A model generated the notes under the pieces. That model had not been told where the DNA came from. It saw nothing but the letters and a program-made list of their open reading frames with translations, and made no database searches. Of a stretch of DNA of 32,449 bases, positions 14,501-22,680 are shown one piece after another. The stretch comes from Bacteroidaceae bacterium. GTDB taxonomy: Bacteria > Bacteroidota > Bacteroidia > Bacteroidales > Bacteroidaceae. The stretch spans positions 1-32,449 of the forward strand of contig JAFZSP010000054.1 in NCBI GenBank assembly GCA_017619335.1, read 5' to 3'. Each line of letters starts with the position of its first letter. Positions within the stretch are counted from its first letter, which is position 1. The position numbers and the translations under genes are program-made.

Positions 14501-15580
14501 TTAATGAATTAGGTCTATAGCGAGGTAGAGGGCATAGCCGATGGCGGCCAGTCCGACAACAATAATCACGCCCATGATGATCTTCATGGTGAGCGAACGT
14601 TGACGGCTCTGCTTCACTTCCTCGGGTATTTCTTCTATTTCTGGTTTCGCATTGGGATCCACCTCCAACTTGGTCTGGTTGATGAAGTCGATGGCACTCA
14701 CCAGGTTGGCATCGTTCTCATTGATGAGCGTGGTCCACTTGGCGAACTTCACGAGGTCGGCGGTGGTGAAGAGCTGGCGCAGTTCGGCCAGTGCCGTCTC
14801 GTCCTGTTCCTGAAGCAGTCGCTCAATGATTTCGGAGGAGGTCATCTCTGTGGCATTGAAGCCGTAACGCTCCTTGATATAGTTGCGCAGGGTGTCGGTG
14901 AGCTGGGTGTAATACTCCTTGCTGTCTTCCTCGGCCCATTTGCGTTCTCCCTTGATGCGTTCTATTTCTTCCATAGCCACCTGGTGAGCCGGACGTTTCA
15001 CCTTGCGCTTGATGAAGCGGATGAGGGGCTTGTTCTCACGCCAATGGCTATAGAGCCACAAGAGCAACAGTGCCAGCGCCTGGTTGATGACAAAGAACCA
15101 AATGGCGGGCTTCCAGTCATCCCAGGAGAAGGGGTTGTTCTGGATGGTCTTGGGAGGGGCAAAGCGATCCACATGAACGGTATCTACGGGAACTGTCAAC
15201 ACTTTCAGCGCCAAAGCCTTAGACTCATACGGTTGACCATCTACTTCAACCCGGAACGGAGGCAGATAGACGAAGGCAGAATCCCACGCAGTGATGGCGT
15301 AACGATTCTGCACCTGCATGCGTTTACCATCATTGAGGAACGTGGTGTCGGAACTCAGACATTCCACGATTTCCACGAGGTCCGTCAACGGTTGCTGTGG
15401 ACGCAGGTCGGGCATCTTCAACTTCTGTTGAGCTCCACAAGTGACATCCAGCGTCAGTTCACGCTGTTCGCCGATGAGAAGCACCAACGTGTCTATGCGT
15501 GCCTCAAAAACCACCTGTGCCACGACCCACAAAGGGCTGGCGAACAACAGGAGGAAGAGGAGAGTATTCTTTTTCATCAT
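14501..15580 (-). CDS. Bat-cluster membrane protein of unknown function, 359 aa
   Basis: An exported membrane protein: signal peptide (MMKKNTLLFLLLFASPLWVVA), a periplasmic beta-rich domain (EARIDTLVLLIGEQRELTLD), a membrane helix near 160-178 (AIWFFVINQALALLLLWLYS), a charged cytoplasmic helical domain (ERIKGERKWAEEDSKEYYTQ, RNYIKERYGFNATEMTSSEI), and a C-terminal helix (about 333-355, IIMGVIIVVGLAAIGYALYL). This resembles the BatD-like / DUF4381-type proteins found between DUF58 and batA in Bacteroidota, and the periplasmic half looks like a short relative of BatD. Its start overlaps the DUF58 stop by 4 bases (ATGA). No catalytic motif is visible. Confidence 0.75.
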   Translation of the reverse strand: MMKKNTLLFLLLFASPLWVVAQVVFEARIDTLVLLIGEQRELTLDVTCGAQQKLKMPDLRPQQPLTDLVEIVECLSSDTTFLNDGKRMQVQNRYAITAWDSAFVYLPPFRVEVDGQPYESKALALKVLTVPVDTVHVDRFAPPKTIQNNPFSWDDWKPAIWFFVINQALALLLLWLYSHWRENKPLIRFIKRKVKRPAHQVAMEEIERIKGERKWAEEDSKEYYTQLTDTLRNYIKERYGFNATEMTSSEIIERLLQEQDETALAELRQLFTTADLVKFAKWTTLINENDANLVSAIDFINQTKLEVDPNAKPEIEEIPEEVKQSRQRSLTMKIIMGVIIVVGLAAIGYALYLAIDLIH

Positions 15581-16446
15581 GATCTTTGTGCAAATAAACT
15601 GCGGAGGGCAACGACATAATCCTGGTCTGTGCGAACACTGACATAATCTACATTGCTGCGGGTGAAGGTGTCACTGAGACGCGTGGTGTGTTCGTGCCAC
15701 CAACGTGACTGAGCTGCCCGCACGCGGCGGCTGGAGGTGTCAAGCCACTGGAGGTGGCCCGTCTCGGCATCCCGAACACGCATCAGACCCACATCGGGCA
15801 GTTCGGCAATGCGACGGTCATAGACCTGTATGGCTACAACATCATGCTTGCGATTGGCGATGGTCAGCGGTTGGCGGAAATCTCTCTCGTCAATGAAGTC
15901 GCTGAGCATGAAGCATGTACAGCGCCGCTTGATGACCTGAGTGAGATATTCCACGGCCTGTTGGATGTTGGTGCGATGGCTCTCGGGCTGGAAGTTCAGA
16001 AGCTCGCGAATGATATAAAGGATGTGCTTGCGGCCCTTCTTGGGAGGGATGAACTTCTCAATGCGGTCTGAGAAGAAGATGACACCAATCTTGTCATTAT
16101 TCTGGATGGCGCTGAAAGCCAGGGTGGCCGCAATCTCGGTGACCATCTCGCGCTTGGTCTGAACGGCTGTACCGAAATCAAGACTGCCGCTGACATCCAC
16201 AAGAAGCATCACCGTCAACTCGCGCTCTTCCTCAAAGACCTTGATATAAGGCTTGTTGAAGCGTGCGGTGACGTTCCATTCTATATCGCGGATGTCGTCG
16301 CCATACTGATATTCACGGACTTCACTGAAAGCCATGCCGCGTCCCTTGAAGGCCGAGTGGTACTCACCGGCAAAGATGTTGCTGGAGAGTCCACGGGTCT
16401 TGATTTCTATTTGACGGACTCGCTTGAGTATTTCAGATGTTTCCAC
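15577..16446 (-). CDS. DUF58 / VWA-like protein of the MoxR-Bat cluster
   Basis: A 289-residue soluble protein of the DUF58 family. The DUF58 signature is clear: GEYHSAFKGRGMAFSEVREY, then GDDIRDIEWNVTARFNKPYI. It is followed by a von Willebrand-like fold with a metal site motif DVSGS in LLVDVSGSLDFG. DUF58 proteins almost always follow a MoxR ATPase and are presumed clients or adaptors that link it to the membrane VWA proteins. It lies 25 bases after moxR and overlaps the next gene by 4 bases, so translation is probably coupled. Confidence 0.88.
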   Translation of the reverse strand: METSEILKRVRQIEIKTRGLSSNIFAGEYHSAFKGRGMAFSEVREYQYGDDIRDIEWNVTARFNKPYIKVFEEERELTVMLLVDVSGSLDFGTAVQTKREMVTEIAATLAFSAIQNNDKIGVIFFSDRIEKFIPPKKGRKHILYIIRELLNFQPESHRTNIQQAVEYLTQVIKRRCTCFMLSDFIDERDFRQPLTIANRKHDVVAIQVYDRRIAELPDVGLMRVRDAETGHLQWLDTSSRRVRAAQSRWWHEHTTRLSDTFTRSNVDYVSVRTDQDYVVALRSLFAQRS

Positions 16447-16471
16447 TGTATTCTTGAAACTTGAATCTACA

Positions 16472-17467
16472 TCAAGGAACTTCGACCTTATTCAGGATCT
16501 TGGAGACAATCTCTTCGGCAGTGACGTTGTTGGCTTCGGCTTCGTAGGTGAGGCCGATGCGGTGACGCAGTACGTCGTGGGCCACAGCACGAACATCCTC
16601 TGGAATGACGTAGCCGCGACGCTTGATGAAAGCGAAAGCACGGGCAGCCAACGCCAGATTGATGCTGGCACGAGGAGAACCGCCGAACTCAATGAAGTCC
16701 TTGATTTCGTTCAAGTTATACTTCTCTGGATAACGGGTGGCGAAGACGATATCTGTGATGTACTGTTCAATCTTCTCGTCCAGATAGACCTGACGCACGA
16801 CTTCGCGTGCTTCACCTATTTCCTTGGTCGTGAGCACGGGACGTACAGCCACTTTCTGTCCGCCAATATTCTGGCGAATGATGCGCTTCTCCTCCTCAAA
16901 CTTAGGATAGTCAATAACGACTTTCAGCATGAAACGGTCCACCTGTGCCTCGGGGAGCGGATAGGTTCCCTCCTGCTCAATGGGGTTCTGGGTGGCCAGC
17001 ACGAGGAATGGTGAAGGCAGCTGGAACGTCTGCTTGCCAATGGTGACTTCACGTTCCTGCATGGCTTCGAGCAGTGCACTCTGCACCTTGGCGGGAGCAC
17101 GGTTGATTTCATCTGCAAGGATGAAGTTGGCGAAGACTGGACCCTGCTCCACCATAAACTTCTCGTCCTTCTGGGAATAAATCATGGTGCCGGTGACGTC
17201 GGCAGGCAAGAGGTCCGGCGTGAATTGAATGCGACTGAACTTGGCATCTACTAATTGTGCCAAAGTCTTGATGGCTAAGGTCTTAGCCAAGCCCGGTACG
17301 CCTTCCAAGAGGACGTGACCGTCACTGAGAAGGCCAATAAGTAATGATTCCACAAGATGACGCTGACCAACAATCACTTGGTCCATTCCAGTCATCAAGT
17401 TAGTAACGAAACCGCTCTGGCGCTCTATGCGCTCATTGAGTTCACGAATGTCAATGGATTCTGCCAT
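16472..17467 (-). CDS. moxR: MoxR-type AAA+ ATPase
   Basis: A 331-residue AAA+ ATPase. Walker A is GVPGLAKT (56-63), Walker B is FILADEINRA (D119, E120), and sensor 1 is LATQNP with N161. A helical lid and the MoxR C-terminal region follow. MoxR proteins act as chaperone-like ATPases that activate or assemble partner complexes carrying VWA domains, here the DUF58 and BatA/BatB proteins. It is the first gene of the Bat set. I see no clear TAnnTTTG element between it and the HU/LysM gene 43 bases upstream, so it may be transcribed with the ftsY-rimO-HU genes. Confidence 0.92.
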   Translation of the reverse strand: MAESIDIRELNERIERQSGFVTNLMTGMDQVIVGQRHLVESLLIGLLSDGHVLLEGVPGLAKTLAIKTLAQLVDAKFSRIQFTPDLLPADVTGTMIYSQKDEKFMVEQGPVFANFILADEINRAPAKVQSALLEAMQEREVTIGKQTFQLPSPFLVLATQNPIEQEGTYPLPEAQVDRFMLKVVIDYPKFEEEKRIIRQNIGGQKVAVRPVLTTKEIGEAREVVRQVYLDEKIEQYITDIVFATRYPEKYNLNEIKDFIEFGGSPRASINLALAARAFAFIKRRGYVIPEDVRAVAHDVLRHRIGLTYEAEANNVTAEEIVSKILNKVEVP

Positions 17468-17510
17468 TTTTCTTTATCTTTTTTGGATGGTTATTATTTG
17501 AGATATTGTA

Positions 17511-18584
17511 TTACTTCTGTTTCAACTCAGGGATTTTCAATTCCATATCCAATGGAACGACATCTGGATTCTTGATACCGTTCATCACACAGATATACTC
17601 CACAAAGTCCTGAGACTTATAGTATTTAATGGAAATGTTGAGCAATGTCTTTCCGGGTTTCATCACCTCCGTTCCTTTGATACCAACGATGTAGTAATCA
17701 CCGCCTTCCAATTGAGGATAGGCCAGCGTTTCGGAGGGCTTACGCTTGGTGGCAGCTGTTGAGTCTTGGGCGGCGGGTTTTGCAGCAGACTTCCCTGCGG
17801 GCTTCACGGCGGATTTGGAGGCCGCTCCTGCCGCAGGCTTGGCTGCAGGTGAATCGACTGTAGTTGACTGGCAACAAGCAGGCAAGGCCACAGGACGGTG
17901 GTAACCAGCAATATATCCGGCGGCAAAGAAAAGAATTCCTAAAAGAACGCCCCAGAAAATGCGCCAAGGATGAAACGACTTCTCTGTCTTAACAGGAGGA
18001 TTGCTATCCATCAATTGCTCCATGGCGGGGACAGGATCTGGATCGGGTCCTGTCTCTACTTCGGGCTCTACTTCGGGCTCTGATTCCGGTTCTGATTCTG
18101 GCTCAGAAGCTGGTTCCGACTCTGGTTCAGGTTCCGGCTCTGGCTCCGATTCTGGTTCGGGTTCTGGCTCTGGTTCTGACTCTGACTCTTGCTCAGTTTC
18201 AGATGACGTATCAGGTTCTGTCACGTCACCATAAGACTCCATAGCCTCCAGACTGGTGTTCTCGTTGAGAACAACCGTCTCGAACTCGGCGAAAGGCTTG
18301 TTGACGGCATCACGAAGGACCGGGTCAGGTGTGAAGGAAACCTTGGTGTGAGGGGCGATTTGAATGCGCTCACCCGTGCGGACGTCCACACTTTCACGGG
18401 CTTCCACCACCACTAACTTGAAGGTGCCGAAGCCCTTCACCTTCACAATGTTCTCAAGGAAGAGGTTTTCGCCAATTTCGTTGAAGAAGGCACGCACAAA
18501 CTCCTCTGCCTCGCGATAGGGCATATTATTCCGTTTCACAAGGCCCTGGGCCAAGTCACCGACTAACATACGTTTCTCGCTCAT
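17511..18584 (-). CDS. Membrane-anchored HU-like protein with C-terminal LysM domain
   Basis: A 357-residue protein with four parts. Residues 1-100 form an HU/IHF-like DNA-binding domain ([34 protein letters not shown]). Residues 124-185 are a Glu/Pro/Ser repeat tract. Residues 208-228 are a membrane helix ([20 protein letters not shown]). A Lys/Ala/Pro linker (244-285) leads to a LysM-like domain at 296-352 ([39 protein letters not shown]). The layout implies the DNA-binding head in the cytoplasm and the LysM domain, a peptidoglycan binder, in the periplasm. Similar HU-plus-membrane proteins occur in Bacteroidota without known function. Its start overlaps the preceding HU gene by 4 bases. 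Confidence 0.8.
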   Translation of the reverse strand: MSEKRMLVGDLAQGLVKRNNMPYREAEEFVRAFFNEIGENLFLENIVKVKGFGTFKLVVVEARESVDVRTGERIQIAPHTKVSFTPDPVLRDAVNKPFAEFETVVLNENTSLEAMESYGDVTEPDTSSETEQESESEPEPEPEPESEPEPEPEPESEPASEPESEPESEPEVEPEVETGPDPDPVPAMEQLMDSNPPVKTEKSFHPWRIFWGVLLGILFFAAGYIAGYHRPVALPACCQSTTVDSPAAKPAAGAASKSAVKPAGKSAAKPAAQDSTAATKRKPSETLAYPQLEGGDYYIVGIKGTEVMKPGKTLLNISIKYYKSQDFVEYICVMNGIKNPDVVPLDMELKIPELKQK

Positions 18585-18868
18585 TCTTCGCCTCCTTTCT
18601 GAATCCGTTCTTTCAAAGTATTGCTGGACTTGAAAGTCAACGTGAGTTTGGGAGGAACCAACATCCGTTGTCCTGTGACAGGATTGAGCAGCACACGCTC
18701 AAGTTTTTTCTTGACCTCAAAGGTGCCAAAAGAAGGAACCACCAACGAGTTATCTTCCTCGAACAACGAGGTCATCTCGGCCACAAGACTATTGACCAGG
18801 ACTTGGGTGTCGCGGACTGAATGGTCTGTGACGTAAGCCAAATTGGAGATAAATGCTTTATTGTTCAT
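18581..18868 (-). CDS. HU-family DNA-binding protein, 95 aa
   Basis: A 95-residue protein covering a complete HU/IHF-like fold: N-terminal helices ([20 protein letters not shown]), the beta segment [16 protein letters not shown], the DNA-contacting arm region [20 protein letters not shown], and the last helix. It differs from classical HU (arm reads NPVTGQRM rather than NPxTGE) and seems to be one of the divergent Bacteroidota HU paralogues. It overlaps rimO upstream and the HU/LysM gene downstream by 4 bases each, so the two HU-like proteins should be made together and might form a heterodimer. Confidence 0.85.
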   Translation of the reverse strand: MNNKAFISNLAYVTDHSVRDTQVLVNSLVAEMTSLFEEDNSLVVPSFGTFEVKKKLERVLLNPVTGQRMLVPPKLTLTFKSSNTLKERIQKGGEE

Positions 18869-20211
18869 TTGTTATATATTTCTGGTTGAACAGGAGAGGC
18901 ATAAAGGTCAAAGTCGTCGGAATCTGTGACGACAACTGTAAGGAACTGACCTATCAAAGCCTCGGGGGACCCGAATCCATGTTGCTGCAGGTCGGAGAGA
19001 GAGAGTAACACCTCCGGATCGACTTCTGGAGAGTCAAATTCTGTGCGACCCACCAGATACTCTCCTTCCTGGCGGTCAATAATGACATTCAAGGACTTCC
19101 CTATTTTCTCTGCCTGCACTTCTGCGGAGATGCGTTGCTGCAGGCGCATCAGCTGGGAAAGACGGGCTTGCTTGACCTCGTCCGGAATATCATCGGAGAA
19201 GGCGTCGGCACTGTGGGTGCCTTCTTCCTCGCTATAGGCAAACGCCCCCATACGTTCGAAGCGTGCCCAACGGGTGAATTCCAGCAGTTCCTGAAAACCT
19301 TCTTCCGTCTCACCCGGATGGCCCACCATCAGTGTGGTACGCAGGTGAATTCCTGGCACTTCCCGACGAATGCGCTCCACGAAGTCGTAGGTCTGTTGCT
19401 TAGTCACGTGACGTCGCATAGCAGTCAAGACGGGGTCGGAGATATGCTGAAGAGCAATGTCTAAATAACGACAGACGTTGGAATGACGATTCATGACTTC
19501 CAGCAGTTCCCATGGGAAATCAGCTGGATAGGCATAGTGCAGACGAATCCAGCGGACCCCTTCAATCTGAGCCATCTGGTCAATGAGTTGCGCGATGGAA
19601 CGACGCTGATAAAGATCTATGCCATAATAGGTCAGCTCCTGTGCAATAACCTGGAACTCCTTGACGCCCAGTGCCACCAACTGACGCACTTCCTCCAGTA
19701 TTTCCTCCATGGGACGGCTCTGGTGACGACCGGTGATGAGAGGAATGGCGCAGTAGGAACAGCGACGGTCACAACCTTCGGAAATCTTGATGTAGGCATA
19801 ATGAGCGGGCGTCGTGATGGTGCGTCCCGGCGTGAGTGCATCGTCCCAGGCGTGGCCCAAGTCGGTCAACAGATGCGGCCAGTCAAATTTTCCATACCAA
19901 CCATCGACTTCTGGAATCTCGGTTTGCAATTCATGAAGGTAACGCTGTGAAAGGCAACCCATTACATATAAACGACGGAGACTGCCATCCGCTTTCCGCT
20001 GGCCCTGTTGAAGAATCATATTGATGCTCTCCTCCTTGGCATCGCCTATGAAGCCACAGGTGTTGACAATGCAAATCTCGCCAGTGCAGACCGCTGGGTC
20101 GTGAGCCACTGTGAAACCGGCATGGCGCAACTGTGCCATCAGGCGCTCCGAATCCACGAGATTCTTGGAGCAGCCCATTGTGAGGAGGTCAACAGTATTC
20201 TTCTTCATCAC
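18865..20211 (-). CDS. rimO: Ribosomal protein uS12 methylthiotransferase RimO
   Basis: A 448-residue radical SAM enzyme that adds a methylthio group to the conserved aspartate of ribosomal protein uS12. The three parts are present: the N-terminal UPF0004 domain with cysteines in MGCSKNLVDSE and IVNTCGFIGDAKEES, plus VMGCLSQRY; the radical SAM cluster motif CDRRCSYCAIP; and a C-terminal TRAM domain (KSLNVIIDRQEGEYLVGRTE). GCSKNLVDSE and CGFIGDAKEES are typical of RimO rather than MiaB. Its length fits the family. It lies in a four-gene run (ftsY-rimO-HU-HU/LysM) with 4-base overlaps. Confidence 0.95.
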   Translation of the reverse strand: MMKKNTVDLLTMGCSKNLVDSERLMAQLRHAGFTVAHDPAVCTGEICIVNTCGFIGDAKEESINMILQQGQRKADGSLRRLYVMGCLSQRYLHELQTEIPEVDGWYGKFDWPHLLTDLGHAWDDALTPGRTITTPAHYAYIKISEGCDRRCSYCAIPLITGRHQSRPMEEILEEVRQLVALGVKEFQVIAQELTYYGIDLYQRRSIAQLIDQMAQIEGVRWIRLHYAYPADFPWELLEVMNRHSNVCRYLDIALQHISDPVLTAMRRHVTKQQTYDFVERIRREVPGIHLRTTLMVGHPGETEEGFQELLEFTRWARFERMGAFAYSEEEGTHSADAFSDDIPDEVKQARLSQLMRLQQRISAEVQAEKIGKSLNVIIDRQEGEYLVGRTEFDSPEVDPEVLLSLSDLQQHGFGSPEALIGQFLTVVVTDSDDFDLYASPVQPEIYNK

Positions 20212-21173
20212 TTCTCTTCAAACAGGCTATCCACAAATTCCTTACGGTTGAAAGGCTGCAGGTCTTCCATACCTTCTCCGAGGCCAATATAACGCACGGG
20301 TATCTTGAACTGGTCTGAAATACCTATTACCACACCGCCCTTGGCTGTGCCATCGAGCTTGGTAATGGCCATACTGGTGACGTCTGTGGCTGCGGTGAAC
20401 TGCTTGGCCTGTTCAAAGGCGTTCTGTCCTGTGGAACCGTCGAGCACAAGCATCACATCATGTGGTGCATCGGGCACCACCTTCTGCATAACGCGCTTAA
20501 TCTTAGACAGTTCATCCATGAGGCCCTTCTTGTTGTGCAGGCGACCGGCAGTATCGATGAGGACCACATCCACGTCATTAGCCACAGCACTGCTGAGGGT
20601 GTCGAAGGCCACACTGGCAGGATCACTGCCCATCTGCTGTTTCACCACAGGCACTCCGACGCGTTCGCCCCAGATGACAATCTGCTCCACAGCAGCAGCA
20701 CGGAAAGTGTCGGCTGCACCCAACATCACTTTCATTCCAGCCTGCTTGAACTGCCAGGCCAGTTTGCCGATGGTAGTGGTCTTCCCCACTCCATTGACAC
20801 CCACGACCATGATGACGTAGGGTTTCTTTCCTTCGGGAATCTGGAAACCTTCTGTGTCGGCTGTATTATTCTCCGTGAGCAGGGCAGCAATCTCTTCACG
20901 CAGGATGCCATTGAGTTCGTCGGTTCCCACGTACTTGTCCCTGGCCACGCGCTCTTCGATGCGACGGATAATGTTGAGCGTGGTATCGACGCCTACGTCA
21001 GAAGTCACGAGCACTTCCTCCAAATCGTCGAGCACGTCGTCATCAACTTTGCTCTTGCCAGCCACGGCACGAGTGAGTTTTCCAAAGAAGCTTTCCTTGG
21101 TTTTTTCGAGACCTTTGTCCAGTGTCTCTTTCTGCTCTTGCTTATTGCGAGAAAAGAAATTAAAGAATCCCAT
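20208..21173 (-). CDS. ftsY: Signal recognition particle receptor FtsY
   Basis: A 321-residue SRP-type GTPase that receives ribosome-SRP complexes at the inner membrane. The short N-terminal helix (MGFFNFFSRNKQEQKETLDK) leads into the N domain and the NG GTPase: P-loop GVNGVGKTTTIGKLA, DTFRAAAVEQ, DTAGRL and TKLDGTAKGG. The long acidic A domain of E. coli FtsY is absent, as is usual in Bacteroidota. I chose the ATG at 21173: it lies 24 bases after the promoter element at 21197-21205, whereas the longer frame starting at 21200 would begin inside that element. The stop overlaps the rimO start by 4 bases. Confidence 0.95.
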   Translation of the reverse strand: MGFFNFFSRNKQEQKETLDKGLEKTKESFFGKLTRAVAGKSKVDDDVLDDLEEVLVTSDVGVDTTLNIIRRIEERVARDKYVGTDELNGILREEIAALLTENNTADTEGFQIPEGKKPYVIMVVGVNGVGKTTTIGKLAWQFKQAGMKVMLGAADTFRAAAVEQIVIWGERVGVPVVKQQMGSDPASVAFDTLSSAVANDVDVVLIDTAGRLHNKKGLMDELSKIKRVMQKVVPDAPHDVMLVLDGSTGQNAFEQAKQFTAATDVTSMAITKLDGTAKGGVVIGISDQFKIPVRYIGLGEGMEDLQPFNRKEFVDSLFEEK

Positions 21174-21196
21174 AAATGCTTTTCGTTTTTGCGCGT

Positions 21197-21205
21197 GCAA
21201 AGGTA
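21197..21205 (-). promoter_or_regulatory. -7 promoter element for ftsY-rimO-HU genes
   Basis: The minus strand reads TACCTTTGC. It lies 24 bases ahead of the ftsY start and settles the choice of that start. The preceding ribosomal-protein transcript is closed by a terminator at 21301-21340. Confidence 0.75.
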
Positions 21206-21300
21206 CTGCTTTTCCTCCTATTCACCAAACTTTTAATCATAGATTAAGACTGCTTTTAACGATGTTAACATTTTGGGCGTCCAAGAGCCCCCGTGAACAT

Positions 21301-21340
21301 AAAAAAACTCTCCAGCAAACCTTTCAAGTTCCTGGAGAGT
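21301..21340 (-). terminator. Intrinsic terminator of the rpmB-rpmG-DUF4295 transcript
   Basis: A perfect 9-base stem (21308-21316 with 21332-21340; minus strand ACTCCTCCAG-like arm read as ACTCTCCAG) with a 15-base loop runs into seven Ts on the minus strand (21307-21301). It lies 47 bases after the DUF4295 stop. Confidence 0.9.
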
Positions 21341-21386
21341 ATCGAGTAGTAAATGTGTACGTTTGTAATTCTTGGGAAGTCTTAGC

Positions 21387-21542
21387 TTAGTTCTTGAAGA
21401 AGTCCTGAACGGCTTCGTTGGGAACCATGCGCTCGTCGAAGGAGTAAGAACCTTTCTCGTTCTTCACCATCTTGATGACCTTTGAGAAACTGCGGCCATC
21501 TGTCTTACCCGTTTGTAGGGTTGCGACTGTTTTTTTTGCCAT
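21387..21542 (-). CDS. DUF4295 family protein, 51 aa (Bacteroidota ribosome-associated)
   Basis: A 51-residue protein beginning MAKKTVATLQTGKTDGRSFS and ending NEAVQDFFKN. It matches the Bacteroidota-specific DUF4295 family, always found next to rpmB and rpmG. As I recall, structural work on a Flavobacterium ribosome described an extra Bacteroidota large-subunit protein named bL38, and this family is a likely match, but I cannot confirm that here. The first residues resemble the start of bL33 (MAKK). It lies 13 bases after rpmG and is the last gene before the terminator. Confidence 0.88.
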   Translation of the reverse strand: MAKKTVATLQTGKTDGRSFSKVIKMVKNEKGSYSFDERMVPNEAVQDFFKN

Positions 21543-21555
21543 AGTGCTTCAGCGT

Positions 21556-21744
21556 TTATTTGATTTCCTTGTGAATGGTCATGCGCTTGAGTATCGGATT
21601 ATATTTCTTCAACTCCAGACGCTCGGGATGGTTTTTCCTGTTCTTCGTGGTGATGTAACGGGAGGTGCCGGGAAGGCCGCTCTCCTTCATTTCTGTGCAT
21701 TCGAGAATCACCTGAATTCTGTTGCCTTTAGCTTTCTTTGCCAT
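21556..21744 (-). CDS. rpmG: Large-subunit ribosomal protein bL33
   Basis: A 62-residue protein with the bL33 pattern: [39 protein letters not shown] and [13 protein letters not shown]. The zinc-binding CxxC pairs of some bL33 proteins are absent, with a single cysteine at ECTE, so this is the zinc-free type. It lies between rpmB and DUF4295 in one transcript. Confidence 0.96.
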   Translation of the reverse strand: MAKKAKGNRIQVILECTEMKESGLPGTSRYITTKNRKNHPERLELKKYNPILKRMTIHKEIK

Positions 21745-21787
21745 GTTGCTTACTTGTTTAAGAGGTTAAACCGTGTTTGGTCCGTTG

Positions 21788-22024
21788 TCATTGAAGGTAG
21801 CCCTTTTCGGCAGCCTGCTTAATGGCAGCGTCGAGACCAATCTTGTTAATCAAGCGCAGGCCAGCAGCCGAGATTGTGAGGCTGATCCAGCAATCCTCCT
21901 CCACCCAGTAGAACTTCTTGGTGAAGAGGTTCACGTCAAAGACACGCTTTGTGCGGCGCTTAGAGTGCGAGACGTTGTTTCCGTGCATCGCTCTTTTTCC
22001 GGTGATTTGACAAATCTTAGACAT
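21788..22024 (-). CDS. rpmB: Large-subunit ribosomal protein bL28
   Basis: A 78-residue bL28: [58 protein letters not shown] chose the ATG at 22024 (MSKICQITG), the universal bL28 opening; the frame extends nine codons upstream without homology. It is the first gene of the rpmB-rpmG-DUF4295 transcript, with a promoter about 50 bases upstream. Confidence 0.97.
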   Translation of the reverse strand: MSKICQITGKRAMHGNNVSHSKRRTKRVFDVNLFTKKFYWVEEDCWISLTISAAGLRLINKIGLDAAIKQAAEKGYLQ

Positions 22025-22074
22025 TTCGATCTTTCCTTTTTGTACTTTCAAGAATTACTTCTTCCAAACAGGGC

Positions 22075-22106
22075 GCAAAGGTACGACATTATTTTGAATC
22101 TACAAA
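22075..22106 (-). promoter_or_regulatory. Promoter for rpmB-rpmG-DUF4295
   Basis: The minus strand shows TTTG (22106-22103), a 19-base spacer, then TACCTTTGC (22083-22075). Both boxes of the Bacteroidota consensus are present, making this the best promoter in the core region. Confidence 0.8.
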
Positions 22107-22124
22107 GCTTTTGCCTCAAAATTT

Positions 22125-22628
22125 TCATTCTTCGGCCACAGGAAAGTCATTTTTCAGCTTTTCGAGCAGAATTTGAAGGGCTGAGAGGGTCGCACGAGCC
22201 ACATTTTCCTCTCTTCCATCGTCGCCAGTGAGTTCGCGAACCAGGATGTCACCACGCTTGCCTGCTGCCACATAAATGGTGCCCACGGGAGCCTCGGGTC
22301 CGCCACCCGGTCCGGCATATCCTGTCACCGCCACGGCATAGTCTGTCCCCAGTCGTTCTACGGCTCCTTCCACCATCGCACGGGCCACGTCTTCACTGAC
22401 GGCGCCTCGCTCGGCCAGCAGTTCTTCACTGACGCCCAACAGTTGGGTCTTCAGTTCGTTGGAATAAGAGACCACCCCTCCGCGGAAGTAGGTACTTGCA
22501 CCTGGTAAGGCGGCAATGGAGGCGGCCACAAGGCCGGCGGTGCAACTTTCGGCTGTGGAAAGTGACTGGCCGCAACGCCACAAATATTCACTAATCTCTC
22601 GGGAAATGACTTTTACTTGTATATTCAT
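22125..22628 (-). CDS. pncC: CinA C-terminal-domain protein, NMN amidohydrolase (PncC type)
   Basis: A 167-residue protein equal to the stand-alone C-terminal domain of CinA, which deamidates nicotinamide mononucleotide to nicotinate mononucleotide for NAD recycling. Family motifs are AESCTAGLVAASIAALPGAS, YFRGGVVSYSNELK, GAVSEDVARAM and VTGYAGPGGG. The N-terminal molybdopterin-like domain of full CinA is absent, as in many Bacteroidota. It lies between tsaD and rpmB. Its product would feed the NAD synthetase encoded at 27783-29729, though the genes are not linked in one operon. Confidence 0.9.
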   Translation of the reverse strand: MNIQVKVISREISEYLWRCGQSLSTAESCTAGLVAASIAALPGASTYFRGGVVSYSNELKTQLLGVSEELLAERGAVSEDVARAMVEGAVERLGTDYAVAVTGYAGPGGGPEAPVGTIYVAAGKRGDILVRELTGDDGREENVARATLSALQILLEKLKNDFPVAEE

Positions 22629-22680
22629 GAGGATTATCTTTTTTCGAGATTACGAGATTACGACGTTTAACCTTAATGAA

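Noticed and set aside
18001..18234. Ser/Gly-repeat ORF and possible CRISPR-like array
   Set aside because: It is the complement of the Glu/Pro/Ser tract of the HU/LysM gene. The repeats are imperfect hexamers with no spacers.
21174..21200. Upstream start for ftsY
   Set aside because: It would begin inside the promoter element at 21197-21205.
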